Assembly (NCBI RefSeq): GCF_019844075.1
Contig: NZ_CP081964.1
Coordinates: 2,108,001-2,172,000 of the forward strand
Reading direction: 5' to 3'
Length of the DNA: 64,000 nucleotides
Origin: Curtobacterium sp. TC1
GTDB lineage: Bacteria > Actinomycetota > Actinomycetes > Actinomycetales > Microbacteriaceae
Shown here: piece by piece, positions 1-11,226 of the stretch
Position numbering within the stretch: position 1 is the stretch's first letter
Layout of the letters: every line of letters starts with the position of its first letter
Translations under genes and position numbers: made by a program
The notes under the pieces: model-generated
Seen by the model: only the letters and a program-made list of their open reading frames with translations
Told to the model about the DNA's origin: nothing
Databases searched by the model: none

Positions 1-95
1 GGTTCGCCGCGCTGCTCGAGCTCGACGGGCTGGACGGACGCGAGCGGCTCGAGCCCCGACTGCCCGTCACCACGCTCGGCGCCGTGCCCGCCTAA
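1..95 (+). CDS. C-terminal fragment of an unidentified protein (cut by window edge)
   Basis: An open frame enters from the left edge and stops at TAA 93-95. Its last residues read [20 protein letters not shown] and then [10 protein letters not shown]. The style resembles the last strand of LacI-type regulator ligand-binding domains, but 30 residues are too few to assign a family. It reads toward thrS and ends 15 nt before the probable thrS -10 element, so it is a separate upstream gene. Confidence 0.45.
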   Translation, partial: FAALLELDGLDGRERLEPRLPVTTLGAVPA

Positions 96-110
96 CCGCC
101 GCGCGCGCAC

Positions 111-140
111 TAGTCTTGACGCACCATTTCGATCGAGGAG
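111..140 (+). promoter_or_regulatory. Probable thrS promoter -10 and ribosome binding site
   Basis: TAGTCT at 111-116 is a good actinobacterial -10 hexamer 35 nt upstream of the thrS GTG. GAGGAG at 135-140 is a strong Shine-Dalgarno 10 nt before that GTG and decides the start. The transcription start would fall near 122-124. No T-box structure is evident in the short leader. Confidence 0.45.
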
Positions 141-150
141 TCCCATCATC

Positions 151-2171
<2,021 letters not shown>

Positions 2172-2172
<1 letters not shown>

Positions 2173-2741
2173 TGACGGACGAGCAGGACCCGCTGGTCAT
2201 CCGGGACGCCGCCACCGGAGCGGCCGTCCCGGATGCCTTCCAGCGCCTGTGGAACCCGCACCGGATGGCGTACATCGACGCCGGGCGCGAGGGCACGGGT
2301 CGCGGGCACGCCGACGACTGCCCGTTCTGCGAGGCACCGCGGAAGTCCGACGAGGACGCTCTCATCGTCGCGCGGGGCGAGCACGCCTACGTGCTGCTCA
2401 ACCTGTTCCCCTACAACAACGGACACCTGCTCGTCTGCCCGTACCGCCACGTGCCGCTCTACGACGAGGCCACACCGGACGAGCTCCGCGAGATGGGCGA
2501 ACTCACCCAGACCGCGATGCGGGTCCTGCGTGCCGTGTCGCACTGCGACGGCTTCAACATCGGGATGAACCAGGGCGAGGTCGCTGGGGCCGGTATCGCC
2601 GCGCACCTGCACCAGCACATCGTGCCGCGGTGGCAGTCCGACGCGAACTTCTTCCCGATCATCGCGCGGACGAAGTCGATGTCCCAGATGCTCGGGGACA
2701 CCCGCCGACTGGTCGCCGAGGGCTGGCCTGCAGCGGACTAG
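2172..2741 (+). CDS. HIT-family hydrolase/phosphorylase (Ap4A-phosphorylase-like)
   Basis: A 189-aa histidine-triad protein with the catalytic HLHQH motif at residues 145-149, a CPFC pair at 50-53 and the usual [12 protein letters not shown] strand. HIT proteins of this size next to thrS correspond to the mycobacterial diadenosine-tetraphosphate phosphorylase locus. By analogy it would degrade Ap4A, a by-product of aminoacyl-tRNA synthetases, which fits its coupling to thrS through the TGATG overlap. Substrate is inferred from family and synteny. Its TAG stop also forms the first bases of the probable pdxS -10 element. Confidence 0.88.
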
Positions 2742-2744
2742 ACT
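2739..2744 (+). promoter_or_regulatory. Probable -10 element of pdxS overlapping the HIT stop codon
   Basis: TAGACT lies 10 nt before the pdxS ATG and its first three bases are the stop codon of the HIT gene. Transcription from it would give a leader of only about 3-5 nt. There is no Shine-Dalgarno in the 10-nt gap, which agrees with leaderless or near-leaderless translation. Confidence 0.45.
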
Positions 2745-2754
2745 GATCGGCATC

Positions 2755-3675
2755 ATGAGCGACAGCACCAGCACCTCCGGCACCCCTGGCACCTCGATCA
2801 CCGGCTCCGACCGCGTCAAGCGCGGCCTCGCCGAGATGCTCAAGGGCGGCGTCATCATGGACGTCGTCGACGCCGAGCAGGCCCGCATCGCGGAAGAAGC
2901 CGGCGCGACCGCGGTCATGGCCCTCGAGCGCGTCCCCGCCGACATCCGCGCACAGGGCGGCGTCGCCCGCATGTCCGACCCGTCGATGATCGAGGAGATC
3001 ATCGCCGCCGTGTCGATCCCCGTCATGGCGAAGGCCCGCATCGGCCACTTCGTCGAGGCGCAGGTGCTGCAGGAGCTCGGCGTCGACTACATCGACGAGT
3101 CCGAGGTGCTCTCGCCCGCCGACTACGTCAACCACATCGACAAGTGGAACTTCACCACGCCGTTCGTCTGCGGTGCCACCGAGCTGGGCGAGGCGCTCCG
3201 TCGCATCACCGAGGGCGCCGCGATGATCCGTTCCAAGGGCGAGGCCGGCACGGGTGACGTGTCCGAGGCCACGAAGCACATCCGCACGATCAACAAGGAG
3301 ATCGCGGCACTGCGCCACCTCAAGGAGGACGAGCTCTACGTCGCCGCCAAGGAACTGCAGGCGCCGTTCGAGATCGTGCGCGAGGTCGCCCGCACCGGCA
3401 AGCTCCCCGTCGTGCTCTTCACCGCAGGTGGCGTCGCCACCCCGGCCGACGCCGCGATGATGATGCAGCTCGGCGCGGACGGCGTGTTCGTCGGCTCCGG
3501 CATCTTCAAGTCCGGCGACCCGGCGAAGCGTGCCGCGGCGATCGTCAAGGCCGTGACGTTCCACGACGACCCCAAGGTCATCGCCGAGGTCTCACGTGGC
3601 CTGGGCGAGGCGATGGTCGGCATCAACGTCGCCGACGTCCCCGCACCGCACCGCCTCGCCGAGCGTGGCTGGTAG
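2755..3675 (+). CDS. pdxS: Pyridoxal 5'-phosphate synthase, synthase subunit PdxS
   Basis: Lyase subunit of the ribose-5-phosphate-dependent vitamin B6 pathway: it joins ribose 5-phosphate, glyceraldehyde 3-phosphate and ammonia into PLP, forming dodecamers with PdxT. The 306-aa TIM barrel has both reactive lysines in context, in VMAKARIGH and in [10 protein letters not shown], and the phosphate loop [20 protein letters not shown] Ser/Thr-rich tail of about 18 residues precedes the conserved [12 protein letters not shown]. Its 3' end overlaps pdxT by 11 bp. Confidence 0.97.
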   Translation: MSDSTSTSGTPGTSITGSDRVKRGLAEMLKGGVIMDVVDAEQARIAEEAGATAVMALERVPADIRAQGGVARMSDPSMIEEIIAAVSIPVMAKARIGHFVEAQVLQELGVDYIDESEVLSPADYVNHIDKWNFTTPFVCGATELGEALRRITEGAAMIRSKGEAGTGDVSEATKHIRTINKEIAALRHLKEDELYVAAKELQAPFEIVREVARTGKLPVVLFTAGGVATPADAAMMMQLGADGVFVGSGIFKSGDPAKRAAAIVKAVTFHDDPKVIAEVSRGLGEAMVGINVADVPAPHRLAERGW

Positions 3676-4276
3676 CACGACGGGCGGCGCTCGGCCCCGC
3701 ATCGGGGTCCTGGCACTGCAGGGTGACTTCCGCGAACACATCGCCTCGTTGACGGAGCTCGGCGCCGACGTCGTGCCGCTCCGTCGACCGGAGGAGATCG
3801 CGGCCCTCGACGGCGTCGTGATCCCCGGCGGTGAATCGAGCGTGATGGACAAGCTGTCCCGGGCGTTCGGCGTCGCCGAGCCCCTCGCCGAGGCGATCCG
3901 TGGGGGCCTGCCGACGTACGGGACCTGTGCCGGCATGATCATGCTGTCGTCACGGATCACCGACGGCATCAGCGGGCAGCAGACCCTCGACGTGCTCGAC
4001 ACCACGGTGCGACGGAACGCGTTCGGCAGCCAGAACGACTCGTTCGAGGTCGACGTCCCGATGCCCGAGCTCGGCGACGCGCCGGTGCACGCGGTCTTCA
4101 TCCGTGCCCCCGTCGTCGAGCAGCACGGACCCGGCGTCCAGGTCCTCGGTGCGTTGGCGGACGGGCAGGTCGTCGCGGTGCAGCAGGGCAACGTGCTCGC
4201 GAGTGCGTTCCACCCCGAGGTCGCCGGCGAGGACCGCTTCCACCGCCGCTTCCTCGCCATGGTGCGCAGCGCCTGA
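3665..4276 (+). CDS. pdxT: Pyridoxal 5'-phosphate synthase, glutaminase subunit PdxT
   Basis: Class I glutaminase that supplies ammonia to PdxS. At 203 aa it is slightly longer than usual because of a short N-terminal extension before [13 protein letters not shown]. The triad is visible: Cys in YGTCAGM, and His/Glu in [20 protein letters not shown] forms the oxyanion/glutamine-binding loop. The GTG at 3665 is chosen because it lies inside the pdxS 3' end, an arrangement typical of coupled pdxST; no later start gives the full first strand. Confidence 0.93.
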   Translation: MAGSTTGGARPRIGVLALQGDFREHIASLTELGADVVPLRRPEEIAALDGVVIPGGESSVMDKLSRAFGVAEPLAEAIRGGLPTYGTCAGMIMLSSRITDGISGQQTLDVLDTTVRRNAFGSQNDSFEVDVPMPELGDAPVHAVFIRAPVVEQHGPGVQVLGALADGQVVAVQQGNVLASAFHPEVAGEDRFHRRFLAMVRSA

Positions 4277-4329
4277 CGCGAGCCGCGCGCCCTGGGCCCG
4301 GCCGCCTGCGCGCCAGCACCGGCGGGGCG

Positions 4330-4361
4330 GGGAGGCACCGGGCCTCCCGGCTGGGTAAACT
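4330..4361 (+). promoter_or_regulatory. Hairpin followed by probable yebC -10
   Basis: GGGAGGC 4330-4336 pairs with GCCTCCC 4342-4348 around a 5-nt loop, giving a short GC-rich stem after pdxT. TAAACT at 4356-4361 follows as a probable -10, 34 nt before the yebC GTG; AAGGAG near 4385 is the ribosome binding site. This would separate pdxST transcription from yebC-ruv. Confidence 0.4.
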
Positions 4362-4394
4362 GACCCCGACTTTCCGCAAGACGCAAGGAGAACC

Positions 4395-5162
4395 GTGTCC
4401 GGGCATTCCAAGTGGGCGACGACCAAGCACAAGAAGGCCGTCATCGACGGCCGCCGTGCCAAGTCGTTCGCCAAGCTCATCAAGAACATCGAGGTCGCCG
4501 CGAAGATGGGTGGCGCCGACCTGTCGGGCAACCCGACGCTGGTCGACGCGATCCAGAAGGCCAAGAAGACCTCGGTCCCGAACGACAACATCGACCGTGC
4601 CGTCAAGCGCGGTGCCGGCCTGACCGGTGAGTCGATCGAGTACACGACGATCATGTACGAGGGCTACGCCCCGAACGGCGTCGCGATGCTGATCGAGTGC
4701 CTCACCGACAACAAGAACCGCGCGGCGGCCGAGGTCCGGACGGCGATGTCCCGCAACGGTGGCACGATGGCCGACCCGGGCAGCGTCGCCTACAACTTCT
4801 CGCGCAAGGGCGTCATCTCGGTCACGAAGGTCGACGGCCTCGACGAGGACACCGTCATGACCGCCGTGCTCGACGCCGGTGTCGAGGACGTCATCGACCA
4901 GGGCGGCGGCTTCGAGATCATCACCGAGGCCAGCGACCTCGTCGCGGCCCGCACCGCGCTGCAGGACGCCGGCATCGACTACGACTCGGCCGACGCCGAG
5001 TTCGTGCCCGGCCTCAAGGTGCCGGTCGACGCCGAGACCGCCCGCAAGGTCTTCCGCCTGATCGACGCGCTCGAGGACAGCGACGACGTGCAGAACGTCT
5101 ACGCGAACTTCGAGGTGCCGGCGGACGTCCAGGCCGAGCTCGACGAGGACGAGGGCGAGTAG
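4395..5162 (+). CDS. yebC: YebC/PmpR-family protein
   Basis: A 255-aa member of the YebC/TACO1 family, beginning with the signature [14 protein letters not shown]. These proteins act as DNA-binding regulators in some bacteria and as ribosome-associated factors easing translation of proline-rich stretches in others; the sequence does not decide between them. The acidic C-terminus (ELDEDEGE) is typical. It heads yebC-ruvC-ruvA-ruvB, with only 2 nt before ruvC. Confidence 0.93.
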   Translation: MSGHSKWATTKHKKAVIDGRRAKSFAKLIKNIEVAAKMGGADLSGNPTLVDAIQKAKKTSVPNDNIDRAVKRGAGLTGESIEYTTIMYEGYAPNGVAMLIECLTDNKNRAAAEVRTAMSRNGGTMADPGSVAYNFSRKGVISVTKVDGLDEDTVMTAVLDAGVEDVIDQGGGFEIITEASDLVAARTALQDAGIDYDSADAEFVPGLKVPVDAETARKVFRLIDALEDSDDVQNVYANFEVPADVQAELDEDEGE

Positions 5163-5164
5163 CC

Positions 5165-5809
5165 GTGCTCCGTGTGCTCGGGGTGGACCCCGGGCTCACC
5201 CGGTGCGGCGTCGGCGTCGTCGAGGTCGCACCGAACCGGCGCGCACGGCTCGTCCACGTGACGGTCGTGCGCACCCCGGCGGACATGCCGCTCGAACAGC
5301 GGCTGCTCCGCATCGCCGACGGCATCGCCGCCGAGATCGACGAGCACCACCCGGACGCGGTCGCCGTGGAGCGCGTGTTCGCCCAGGCGAACGTCCGCAC
5401 TGTGATGGGAACCGCCCAGGCGGCGGGTCTGGCCCTGCACGCCGCCGCGGCGCGCGGGCTGCCGGTCGGCCTGCACACGCCGTCCGAGGTCAAGGCGGCC
5501 GTCACCGGCTACGGCAACGCCGACAAGCGCCAGGTACAGACCATGATCGCGCGCGTCCTCGGTCTGGACGAGGCCCCGAAGCCGGCCGACGCCGCCGACG
5601 CGCTCGCGCTGGCCGTGTGCCATGCCTGGAGGCTCGGATCACCTGACGTCGCCGGCGAGCGTGCCACGAACCTCACCCCGGCACAGCGCGCCTGGCGCGA
5701 TGCACAGGGCGGCAACGTCGACTCCCCGCTCGCCCGTGCGGCCGCTGCCGCGGCACGACCGCGTGGCTCGTCGGCCGCGTCGGTGGGCAGCCGTAGGCTC
5801 GGGGCATGA
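5165..5809 (+). CDS. ruvC: Crossover junction endodeoxyribonuclease RuvC
   Basis: Resolves Holliday junctions with RuvAB. The 214-aa protein has the RNase H-fold acidic residues: Asp in [11 protein letters not shown] (residues 5-15), Glu in AVERVF, and the Asp pair in [13 protein letters not shown]-terminal tail of about 50 residues rich in Ala/Arg/Ser extends beyond the usual 170-190 aa, as in other actinobacteria. GTG start 2 nt after yebC. The end overlaps ruvA by 4 bp (ATGA) and carries a possible internal ruvA promoter. Confidence 0.95.
   Translation: MLRVLGVDPGLTRCGVGVVEVAPNRRARLVHVTVVRTPADMPLEQRLLRIADGIAAEIDEHHPDAVAVERVFAQANVRTVMGTAQAAGLALHAAAARGLPVGLHTPSEVKAAVTGYGNADKRQVQTMIARVLGLDEAPKPADAADALALAVCHAWRLGSPDVAGERATNLTPAQRAWRDAQGGNVDSPLARAAAAAARPRGSSAASVGSRRLGA
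5794..5799 (+). promoter_or_regulatory. Possible internal leaderless -10 before ruvA
   Basis: TAGGCT ends exactly 6 nt before the ruvA ATG, inside the ruvC 3' end. The spacing matches the leaderless pattern seen at trpD, tatC, pafB and deoC in this window. No Shine-Dalgarno is present. Confidence 0.35.
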
Positions 5810-6426
5810 TCGCGAGTCTCCGGGGTACCTGCATCGACATCGCCGGTTCCGCCGTGGTGATCGAGGCCGGGGGAGTCGGGTACGCCGTCACCGTGACCCC
5901 GGCCCACGCGCTGACGATGCGCCACGGGGCCGAGGTGTTCGTCCGCACGGCGATGATCGTGCGCGAGGACGAGCACCTGCTCTTCGGCTTCGAGTCGACC
6001 GACGCCCTCCAGGTCTTCGACCTGCTGCGCAGCGTCACGGGCGTCGGGCCGAAGTCCGCGATGGGCGTCCTCGCCCACATGGACCCGTCGCAGGTCGCCA
6101 ACGCCGTCGCGAAGGACGACGACGGTGCCTTCCGCAAGGTCTCCGGCATCGGCCCGAAGACCGCGAAGCTCATCATCCTCGCGCTCACCGGCAAGCTCGC
6201 CGCGTTCGAGCAGGCCGCCGTCGTCACCGCCGGTCGGGGTACCGCCGCGCACCCGGCAGCCACCGACGTCGTCTCCGCACTGATCGGCCTCGGCTGGCGC
6301 GAGGACGCCGCCCAGACCGCCGTCGACGAGACCGTCGCGAACGAGCCCGGGGCCGCGGCCATGGGCACGCAGGCGCTGCTCCGCGCCGCGCTCGGTGCGC
6401 TCCGGCCCGCCGGTGCCGGTCGATGA
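5806..6426 (+). CDS. ruvA: Holliday junction branch migration protein RuvA
   Basis: Tetrameric junction-binding protein that loads RuvB helicase. The 206-aa protein opens with the OB-fold start [10 protein letters not shown] and contains the two helix-hairpin-helix segments ([17 protein letters not shown] and [17 protein letters not shown]). The C-terminal domain III that contacts RuvB follows after an Ala-rich linker near residue 150. Overlaps ruvC by 4 bp and ruvB by 4 bp. Confidence 0.96.
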   Translation: MIASLRGTCIDIAGSAVVIEAGGVGYAVTVTPAHALTMRHGAEVFVRTAMIVREDEHLLFGFESTDALQVFDLLRSVTGVGPKSAMGVLAHMDPSQVANAVAKDDDGAFRKVSGIGPKTAKLIILALTGKLAAFEQAAVVTAGRGTAAHPAATDVVSALIGLGWREDAAQTAVDETVANEPGAAAMGTQALLRAALGALRPAGAGR

Positions 6427-7466
6427 GCGGCATCACGTCAGCCGGAGCCGAGTCGCAGGAGGAACTCGCCTTCGAGGGGGCCCTCCGTCCGCGGTCGCTC
6501 GACGAGTTCGTCGGGCAGCGGAAGGTGCGCGGGCAGCTCGACCTGCTGCTCAAGGCCGCCGGCATGCAGGACCGCACCCCGGACCACATCCTGATGGCGG
6601 GTCCTCCCGGCCTCGGCAAGACCACACTCGCGATGATCGTCGCGCACGAGACCGGTCGTCCCCTGCGGATGTCGAGCGGGCCCGCGATCCAGCACGCCGG
6701 CGACCTCGCGGCCGTGCTGTCCTCACTCGTGCCGGGCGAGGTCCTGTTCATCGACGAGATCCACCGGATGGCACGCTCGGCAGAGGAGATGCTCTACCTG
6801 GCGATGGAGGACTTCCGGATCGACGTCATGGTCGGCAAGGGCGCCGGCGCGACGAGCATCCCGCTCGACCTCGCACCGTTCACCCTGGTCGGCGCCACCA
6901 CCCGCGCCGGCCTGCTGCCGAACCCGCTCCGTGACCGCTTCGGCTTCACGGCGCACCTCGAGTTCTACGAGAAGGACGAGCTCGAGCAGGTCCTGATCCG
7001 CGCCGCCCACCTGCTCGAACTCGACATCGACCGGTCCGCGCTGCGCGAGATCGCCGGGCGCTCCCGCGGCACCCCGCGCATCGCGAACCGGCTGCTCCGC
7101 CGGGTCCGTGACTACGCCCTCGTGCACCGCACCACCGACGGCATGGCTGCCGTCCAGGGCGCGCTCGACCTCTACGACGTCGACGAGCTCGGCCTCGACC
7201 GCCTCGACCGCGCCGTGGTCGAGATCATGCTGACCCGCTTCGACGGCGGACCGGTGGGACTGAACACCCTCGCGGTGTCGGTCGGCGAAGAGTCCGAGAC
7301 CATCGAGTCGGTCGTCGAACCCTTCCTCGTCCGGGTCGGTCTGGTCACGCGCACCCCGCGCGGCCGCATCGCGACACCGGTCGCGTGGCGGCACCTCGGC
7401 CTCACCCCGGGGCAGGGCGTCGGACCGCTCCCGGGACTGTTCGACGACTCCGACACCACCGACTAG
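6423..7466 (+). CDS. ruvB: Holliday junction branch migration ATPase RuvB
   Basis: AAA+ motor of branch migration. The 347-aa protein shows Walker [12 protein letters not shown], Walker B FIDEIHR, sensor 1 around LVGATTRAG and the winged-helix C-terminus ending near [19 protein letters not shown] at 6423 overlaps the ruvA stop as ATGA. The start [15 protein letters not shown] precedes the conserved [12 protein letters not shown] block, as usual. Confidence 0.97.
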   Translation: MSGITSAGAESQEELAFEGALRPRSLDEFVGQRKVRGQLDLLLKAAGMQDRTPDHILMAGPPGLGKTTLAMIVAHETGRPLRMSSGPAIQHAGDLAAVLSSLVPGEVLFIDEIHRMARSAEEMLYLAMEDFRIDVMVGKGAGATSIPLDLAPFTLVGATTRAGLLPNPLRDRFGFTAHLEFYEKDELEQVLIRAAHLLELDIDRSALREIAGRSRGTPRIANRLLRRVRDYALVHRTTDGMAAVQGALDLYDVDELGLDRLDRAVVEIMLTRFDGGPVGLNTLAVSVGEESETIESVVEPFLVRVGLVTRTPRGRIATPVAWRHLGLTPGQGVGPLPGLFDDSDTTD

Positions 7467-7557
7467 CGGCCGATCGGTCGGGTGACATGCCACGCACAGT
7501 GGCGTGCCCTAGACTGCTACGGCCCGAAACCGAGCAACCAGAGAAGGCAACTGCATC

Positions 7558-7959
7558 ATGGGTCAAGAAGTCATCCTCATCGTCATCGTCGTGGCGTTCG
7601 CGGCCTTCATGTTCTACAACAGCCGCAAGCGCAAGAAGCAGCAGGGCGAGCTCGCCACCAAGATGGTGCCGGGTGCTCGCGTGATGCTGTCCTTCGGCCT
7701 CTACGGCACGCTCCTCTCGGTCGACGACGAGAAGGTCACCGCCGACGTCGAGATCGCACCGGGCACGGTCGTCACGGTGCACCGTCAGACCCTGTCGCGC
7801 GTCGTCGACGACAACGCCTCGGACATCGAGACCACCGCGACGCCGGAGGACGAGGCCAAGCCCGTCGCCGAACTCAACGGGGAGCCGGTCTACGGCGAGC
7901 GGGTCGACAACGACCGCCTCGACGAGACCGACGCCACGAAGCGCAAGTCCGACGACTGA
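7558..7959 (+). CDS. yajC: Preprotein translocase accessory subunit YajC
   Basis: Small membrane partner of SecDF. The 133-aa protein has one N-terminal transmembrane helix (about residues 4-20, ILIVIVVAFAAFMFYN), the basic NSRKRKKQQ stretch and a cytosolic domain with PGARVMLSFGLYGT. The C-terminal 50 residues are acidic and variable. TAGACT near 7511 is a probable -10 and AGAAGG lies before the ATG. A hairpin separates it from secD. Confidence 0.92.
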   Translation: MGQEVILIVIVVAFAAFMFYNSRKRKKQQGELATKMVPGARVMLSFGLYGTLLSVDDEKVTADVEIAPGTVVTVHRQTLSRVVDDNASDIETTATPEDEAKPVAELNGEPVYGERVDNDRLDETDATKRKSDD

Positions 7960-7967
7960 CGCCCTCG

Positions 7968-7993
7968 GCCGCCGGGTCGTCTGACCCGGCGGC
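7968..7993 (+). terminator. Hairpin between yajC and secD
   Basis: Perfect 11-bp stem (7968-7978 with 7983-7993) and a 4-nt loop, followed by TTCCCTCT. There is no true U-run, so it may attenuate rather than fully end transcription, leaving some read-through into secDF. Confidence 0.5.
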
Positions 7994-8051
7994 TTCCCTC
8001 TGCCGTCGCGCGTGAGTGCCGATGGTCCTGAACAGAAAGACGAGACGACCG

Positions 8052-9803
8052 GTGGCACGATCGACACCCGTCAAGAAGGCGCTGCGCTCGCTCACCTGGT
8101 TGGTGATCCTGATGGCGATCCTCGCCGGCCTGAACACCGCCGCGTCGATCCTCGCCGGCAGCTCGAAGGACGACACGGACGAGTGGTACCAGGGCGCGAG
8201 CTGGGTCCCTGAGCTCGCACTGGACCTGCAGGGCGGCACGCAGCTGACCCTGGCGGCACAGAACACCGAGGGCGACTCGGTCACCTCGCAGCAGCTGCAG
8301 CAGGCGGTGGAGATCATCCGCCAGCGCATCAACGCCACCGGCGTCTCCGAGACCGAGATCAACACGCAGGGTGCGAACAACATCGTCGTGTCGATCCCCG
8401 GTCGGCCCGACAAGGCCACGATCGACCGCATCGAGGCAGCGGCGAAGCTGACGTTCCGCCCGGTGCTGTTCACCGAGGCCGCGACGAACTCCGCCGTCGG
8501 TGACGACGGGAAGTCCACCGCTTCGCCGACGCCGTACTCGCCGCCCGCCTCGCTCGCGGCAACGCCGAGCGCGAAGCCGACGAACGGCAGCGACGTCAAC
8601 TGGGTGACCCCGGCGCTGCAGGACCTCTACACGAACTACAACTGCGCGGCTCCGGACGACGTCACCACGGCTCCGGACGACGAGCCCCTCGTCACCTGTG
8701 ACGCCGACGGTGCCGCGAAGTACATCCTCGGCCCGGTCGAGGTCTCGGGTGCGAACATCAGCAACGCCACCTCGGGTCTCGCCACCGACTCGCAGGGCAC
8801 CTCGACGGGCCAGTGGGCCGTCAACCTGACCTTCGACGGACAGGGCACGAAGGACTTCCGCACCGTCACGAACCGTCTCGTGTCGCTGCAGGCGCCGCAG
8901 AACCAGTTCGCGATCGTGCTGGACGGCTCGGTCATCACGGCCCCGTCCACGAACTCCGCCATCACCAACGGCAAGGCGCAGATCACCGGTTCGTTCACGG
9001 CCGAGTCGTCGAAGACCCTCGCCGACCAGCTCAAGTACGGCGCGCTGCCGATCAACTTCCAGGTGCAGTCGAACGAGAACATCTCGGCGACGCTCGGCAC
9101 CGCCCAGCTCATCGGTGGTCTCGTCGCGGGCCTGATCGGGCTCGTCCTGGTGATCATCTACTCCGTCATCCAGTACCGGGCGCTCGCGTTCGTCACGGTG
9201 CTGTCACTCGGGGTCGCCGCGGTGCTGACCTACCTGGTCATCGCGATCATGTCCTGGCGCGTCGACTACCGCCTGTCGTTGGCGGGTGTGGCGGGTCTGA
9301 TCGTCGCGATCGGCATCACGGCGGACTCGTTCATCGTGTACTTCGAACGCATCCGTGACGAACTCCGCGACGGCCGTGCCCTCGAGAGCGCGGTCGAGTC
9401 CGGCTGGAAGCGCGCACTCCGCACGATCCTGGCGTCCGACGCGGTGAACTTGCTCGCAGCCGTCACCCTGTACGTGCTCGCCGTCGCCGACGTGAAGGGC
9501 TTCGCGTTCACGCTGCTCCTCACGACGCTGATCGACATCGTGGTGGTCGCGCTCTTCACCCACCCGATGATGCAGCTCATCTCCCGCAGCCGGTTCTTCG
9601 GCGAGGGGCACAGGTTCAGCGGGCTCGACCCGGCGGCGCTCGGTGCGGTCTACAAGGGGCGCGCGCAGTTCCGCGCTCCCGTGGTGGACGGCAAGCGCCA
9701 GCGCAGCGCCGGTGAGGCGCAGCGCCGACAGACGATCGCGGAGCGGAAGGCCCAGCAGGCCTCCGGCGACAACGGCTCCACGCCGGACGGGAAGGACGAC
9801 TGA
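8052..9803 (+). CDS. secD: Protein translocase subunit SecD
   Basis: Membrane component that uses proton motive force to complete Sec export. Product about 583 aa from GTG 8052 (MARSTPVKKALRSLTW); upstream in-frame starts at 8016 or 8022 would add about 10 residues but lack a ribosome site. An N-terminal helix is followed by the periplasmic P1 region with the LALDLQGGTQLTL signature, a Pro/Ser-rich insert near residues 150-180, and five C-terminal helices with GITADSFIVYFERIRDE. The cytosolic tail is basic. Its stop overlaps the secF start. Confidence 0.95.
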   Translation: MARSTPVKKALRSLTWLVILMAILAGLNTAASILAGSSKDDTDEWYQGASWVPELALDLQGGTQLTLAAQNTEGDSVTSQQLQQAVEIIRQRINATGVSETEINTQGANNIVVSIPGRPDKATIDRIEAAAKLTFRPVLFTEAATNSAVGDDGKSTASPTPYSPPASLAATPSAKPTNGSDVNWVTPALQDLYTNYNCAAPDDVTTAPDDEPLVTCDADGAAKYILGPVEVSGANISNATSGLATDSQGTSTGQWAVNLTFDGQGTKDFRTVTNRLVSLQAPQNQFAIVLDGSVITAPSTNSAITNGKAQITGSFTAESSKTLADQLKYGALPINFQVQSNENISATLGTAQLIGGLVAGLIGLVLVIIYSVIQYRALAFVTVLSLGVAAVLTYLVIAIMSWRVDYRLSLAGVAGLIVAIGITADSFIVYFERIRDELRDGRALESAVESGWKRALRTILASDAVNLLAAVTLYVLAVADVKGFAFTLLLTTLIDIVVVALFTHPMMQLISRSRFFGEGHRFSGLDPAALGAVYKGRAQFRAPVVDGKRQRSAGEAQRRQTIAERKAQQASGDNGSTPDGKDD

Positions 9804-10810
9804 TGGCCAGCTTCAGCCAGTTCGGCAGCGACCTCTACACGGGCAAGCGGTCGTACGACATCATCGGACGACGCAAGACCTGGTACCTCATCGCGCTCAT
9901 CATGATCGTGATCTCGCTCGCCACCCCGTGGCTGCGCGGCGGGTACCAGCTCGGCATCGAGTTCACCGGCGGCTCCGAGTTCACCCTGTCGGACGTCAAG
10001 AACACCGACCAGAGCATCGCGACCGACACCGTCGAGCGGGTCGTCTCGGACGAGATCCCGCGCGTCTCCCAGCTCGGGACGCACGGCATCCGCGTGCAGA
10101 CCGGCCAGCTCACCGACCGCCAGACGACCGAGGTGCAGGACGCCCTGGCCGAGGCGTACGACGTGCCGGAGAGCCAGGTCGCCGCGACCTTCATCGGTGC
10201 CACGTGGGGTGCCGACGTGCTGGCCCAGGCCATCCGCGGTCTGGTGATCTTCCTCGCCCTGGCCGCCGTGTTCATGACGCTGTACTTCCGCACCTGGAAG
10301 ATGTCGCTGTCCGCGATGGCGGCCCTGCTGCACGACCTGCTGATCACGGCGGGCGTCTACGGCATCGTCGGGCTCGAGGTCACGCCCGCAGCCGTGATCG
10401 GATTCCTGACGATCCTCGGCTACTCGCTCTACGACACCGTGGTGGTGTTCGACAAGGTGCGCGAGAACACCGCGCAGGAGTCGATCCGGACCTTCAAGCA
10501 GTCCGTGAACCTCGCGGTGAACCAGACGCTCGTCCGCTCGATCAACACCTCGGTCGTGGCACTGCTGCCCGTCGCGGCGATCCTGTTCATCGGGTCGTAC
10601 GTGCTCGGCGCGGGGACCCTCCGCGACATCTCGCTCGCACTGTTCATCGGCATCATCGTCGGGACCTACTCGACGATCTTCATCGCGTCGCCGATGTACG
10701 CCCACCTGCGCGAGAACGAGCCGAAGATCAAGCAGGCCGACGCGAAGAAGACCGAAGCGGCGGCCAAGCGCCAGCGCGAGGTCGACGCCGCGGCCACGGC
10801 GGACGTCTGA
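9803..10810 (+). CDS. secF: Protein translocase subunit SecF
   Basis: Partner of SecD, 335 aa. First helix is at about residues 29-47, then the FTGGSEF motif, and a bundle of five helices containing the family motif GYSLYDTVVVFDKVREN. The C-terminus is charged (KKTEAAAKRQREVDAA). Starts on the A of the secD TGA and overlaps the rhodanese gene by 1 bp, so secD-secF-rhodanese are coupled. Confidence 0.96.
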   Translation: MASFSQFGSDLYTGKRSYDIIGRRKTWYLIALIMIVISLATPWLRGGYQLGIEFTGGSEFTLSDVKNTDQSIATDTVERVVSDEIPRVSQLGTHGIRVQTGQLTDRQTTEVQDALAEAYDVPESQVAATFIGATWGADVLAQAIRGLVIFLALAAVFMTLYFRTWKMSLSAMAALLHDLLITAGVYGIVGLEVTPAAVIGFLTILGYSLYDTVVVFDKVRENTAQESIRTFKQSVNLAVNQTLVRSINTSVVALLPVAAILFIGSYVLGAGTLRDISLALFIGIIVGTYSTIFIASPMYAHLRENEPKIKQADAKKTEAAAKRQREVDAAATADV

Positions 10811-11157
10811 TGCCGATCGAGATCACCGAGGTCGACGTCGCGGAGGCGCGACGTCGACTGGCGTCCGGCGCACGACTGTTCGACGTCCGTGAGCAGGGGG
10901 AGTGGGACGAGGTCCACGCGCCGCAGGCCACGCTCGTGCCGATGTCCGAGCTGGTGAACCGGTGGCAGGAGATCGACGGCGGCGACGAGCCGGCGATCAT
11001 CGTCTGCCACTCGGGCGCCCGCTCGTCACGCGTGGTCGCAGCCCTCGAGCAGTCCGGCGTCTCCGCGGTCAACCTGACCGGCGGCATGGTCGCCTGGGAG
11101 CAGTCCGGCGCCCCGGTGGTCCGCGACGCCCAGGGCGAACCGGGTCACGAGCACTGA
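10810..11157 (+). CDS. Rhodanese-like domain protein
   Basis: A single rhodanese domain of 115 aa with a probable catalytic Cys in the loop CHSGARSSRV and the N-terminal LFDVREQGEWDEVHAP motif. Single-domain rhodaneses carry sulfane sulfur; the donor and acceptor cannot be told from sequence. Starts inside the secF stop (TGATG). Placement between secF and rel is a Microbacteriaceae-type order and does not reveal a dedicated role. Confidence 0.88.
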   Translation: MPIEITEVDVAEARRRLASGARLFDVREQGEWDEVHAPQATLVPMSELVNRWQEIDGGDEPAIIVCHSGARSSRVVAALEQSGVSAVNLTGGMVAWEQSGAPVVRDAQGEPGHEH

Positions 11158-11226
11158 CCGGACGCGCGTAGTGTTGTCGGATCGAGCTCGGATCGAGCTC
11201 TCGGACCGAGTCCTGGGAGGCGCATC

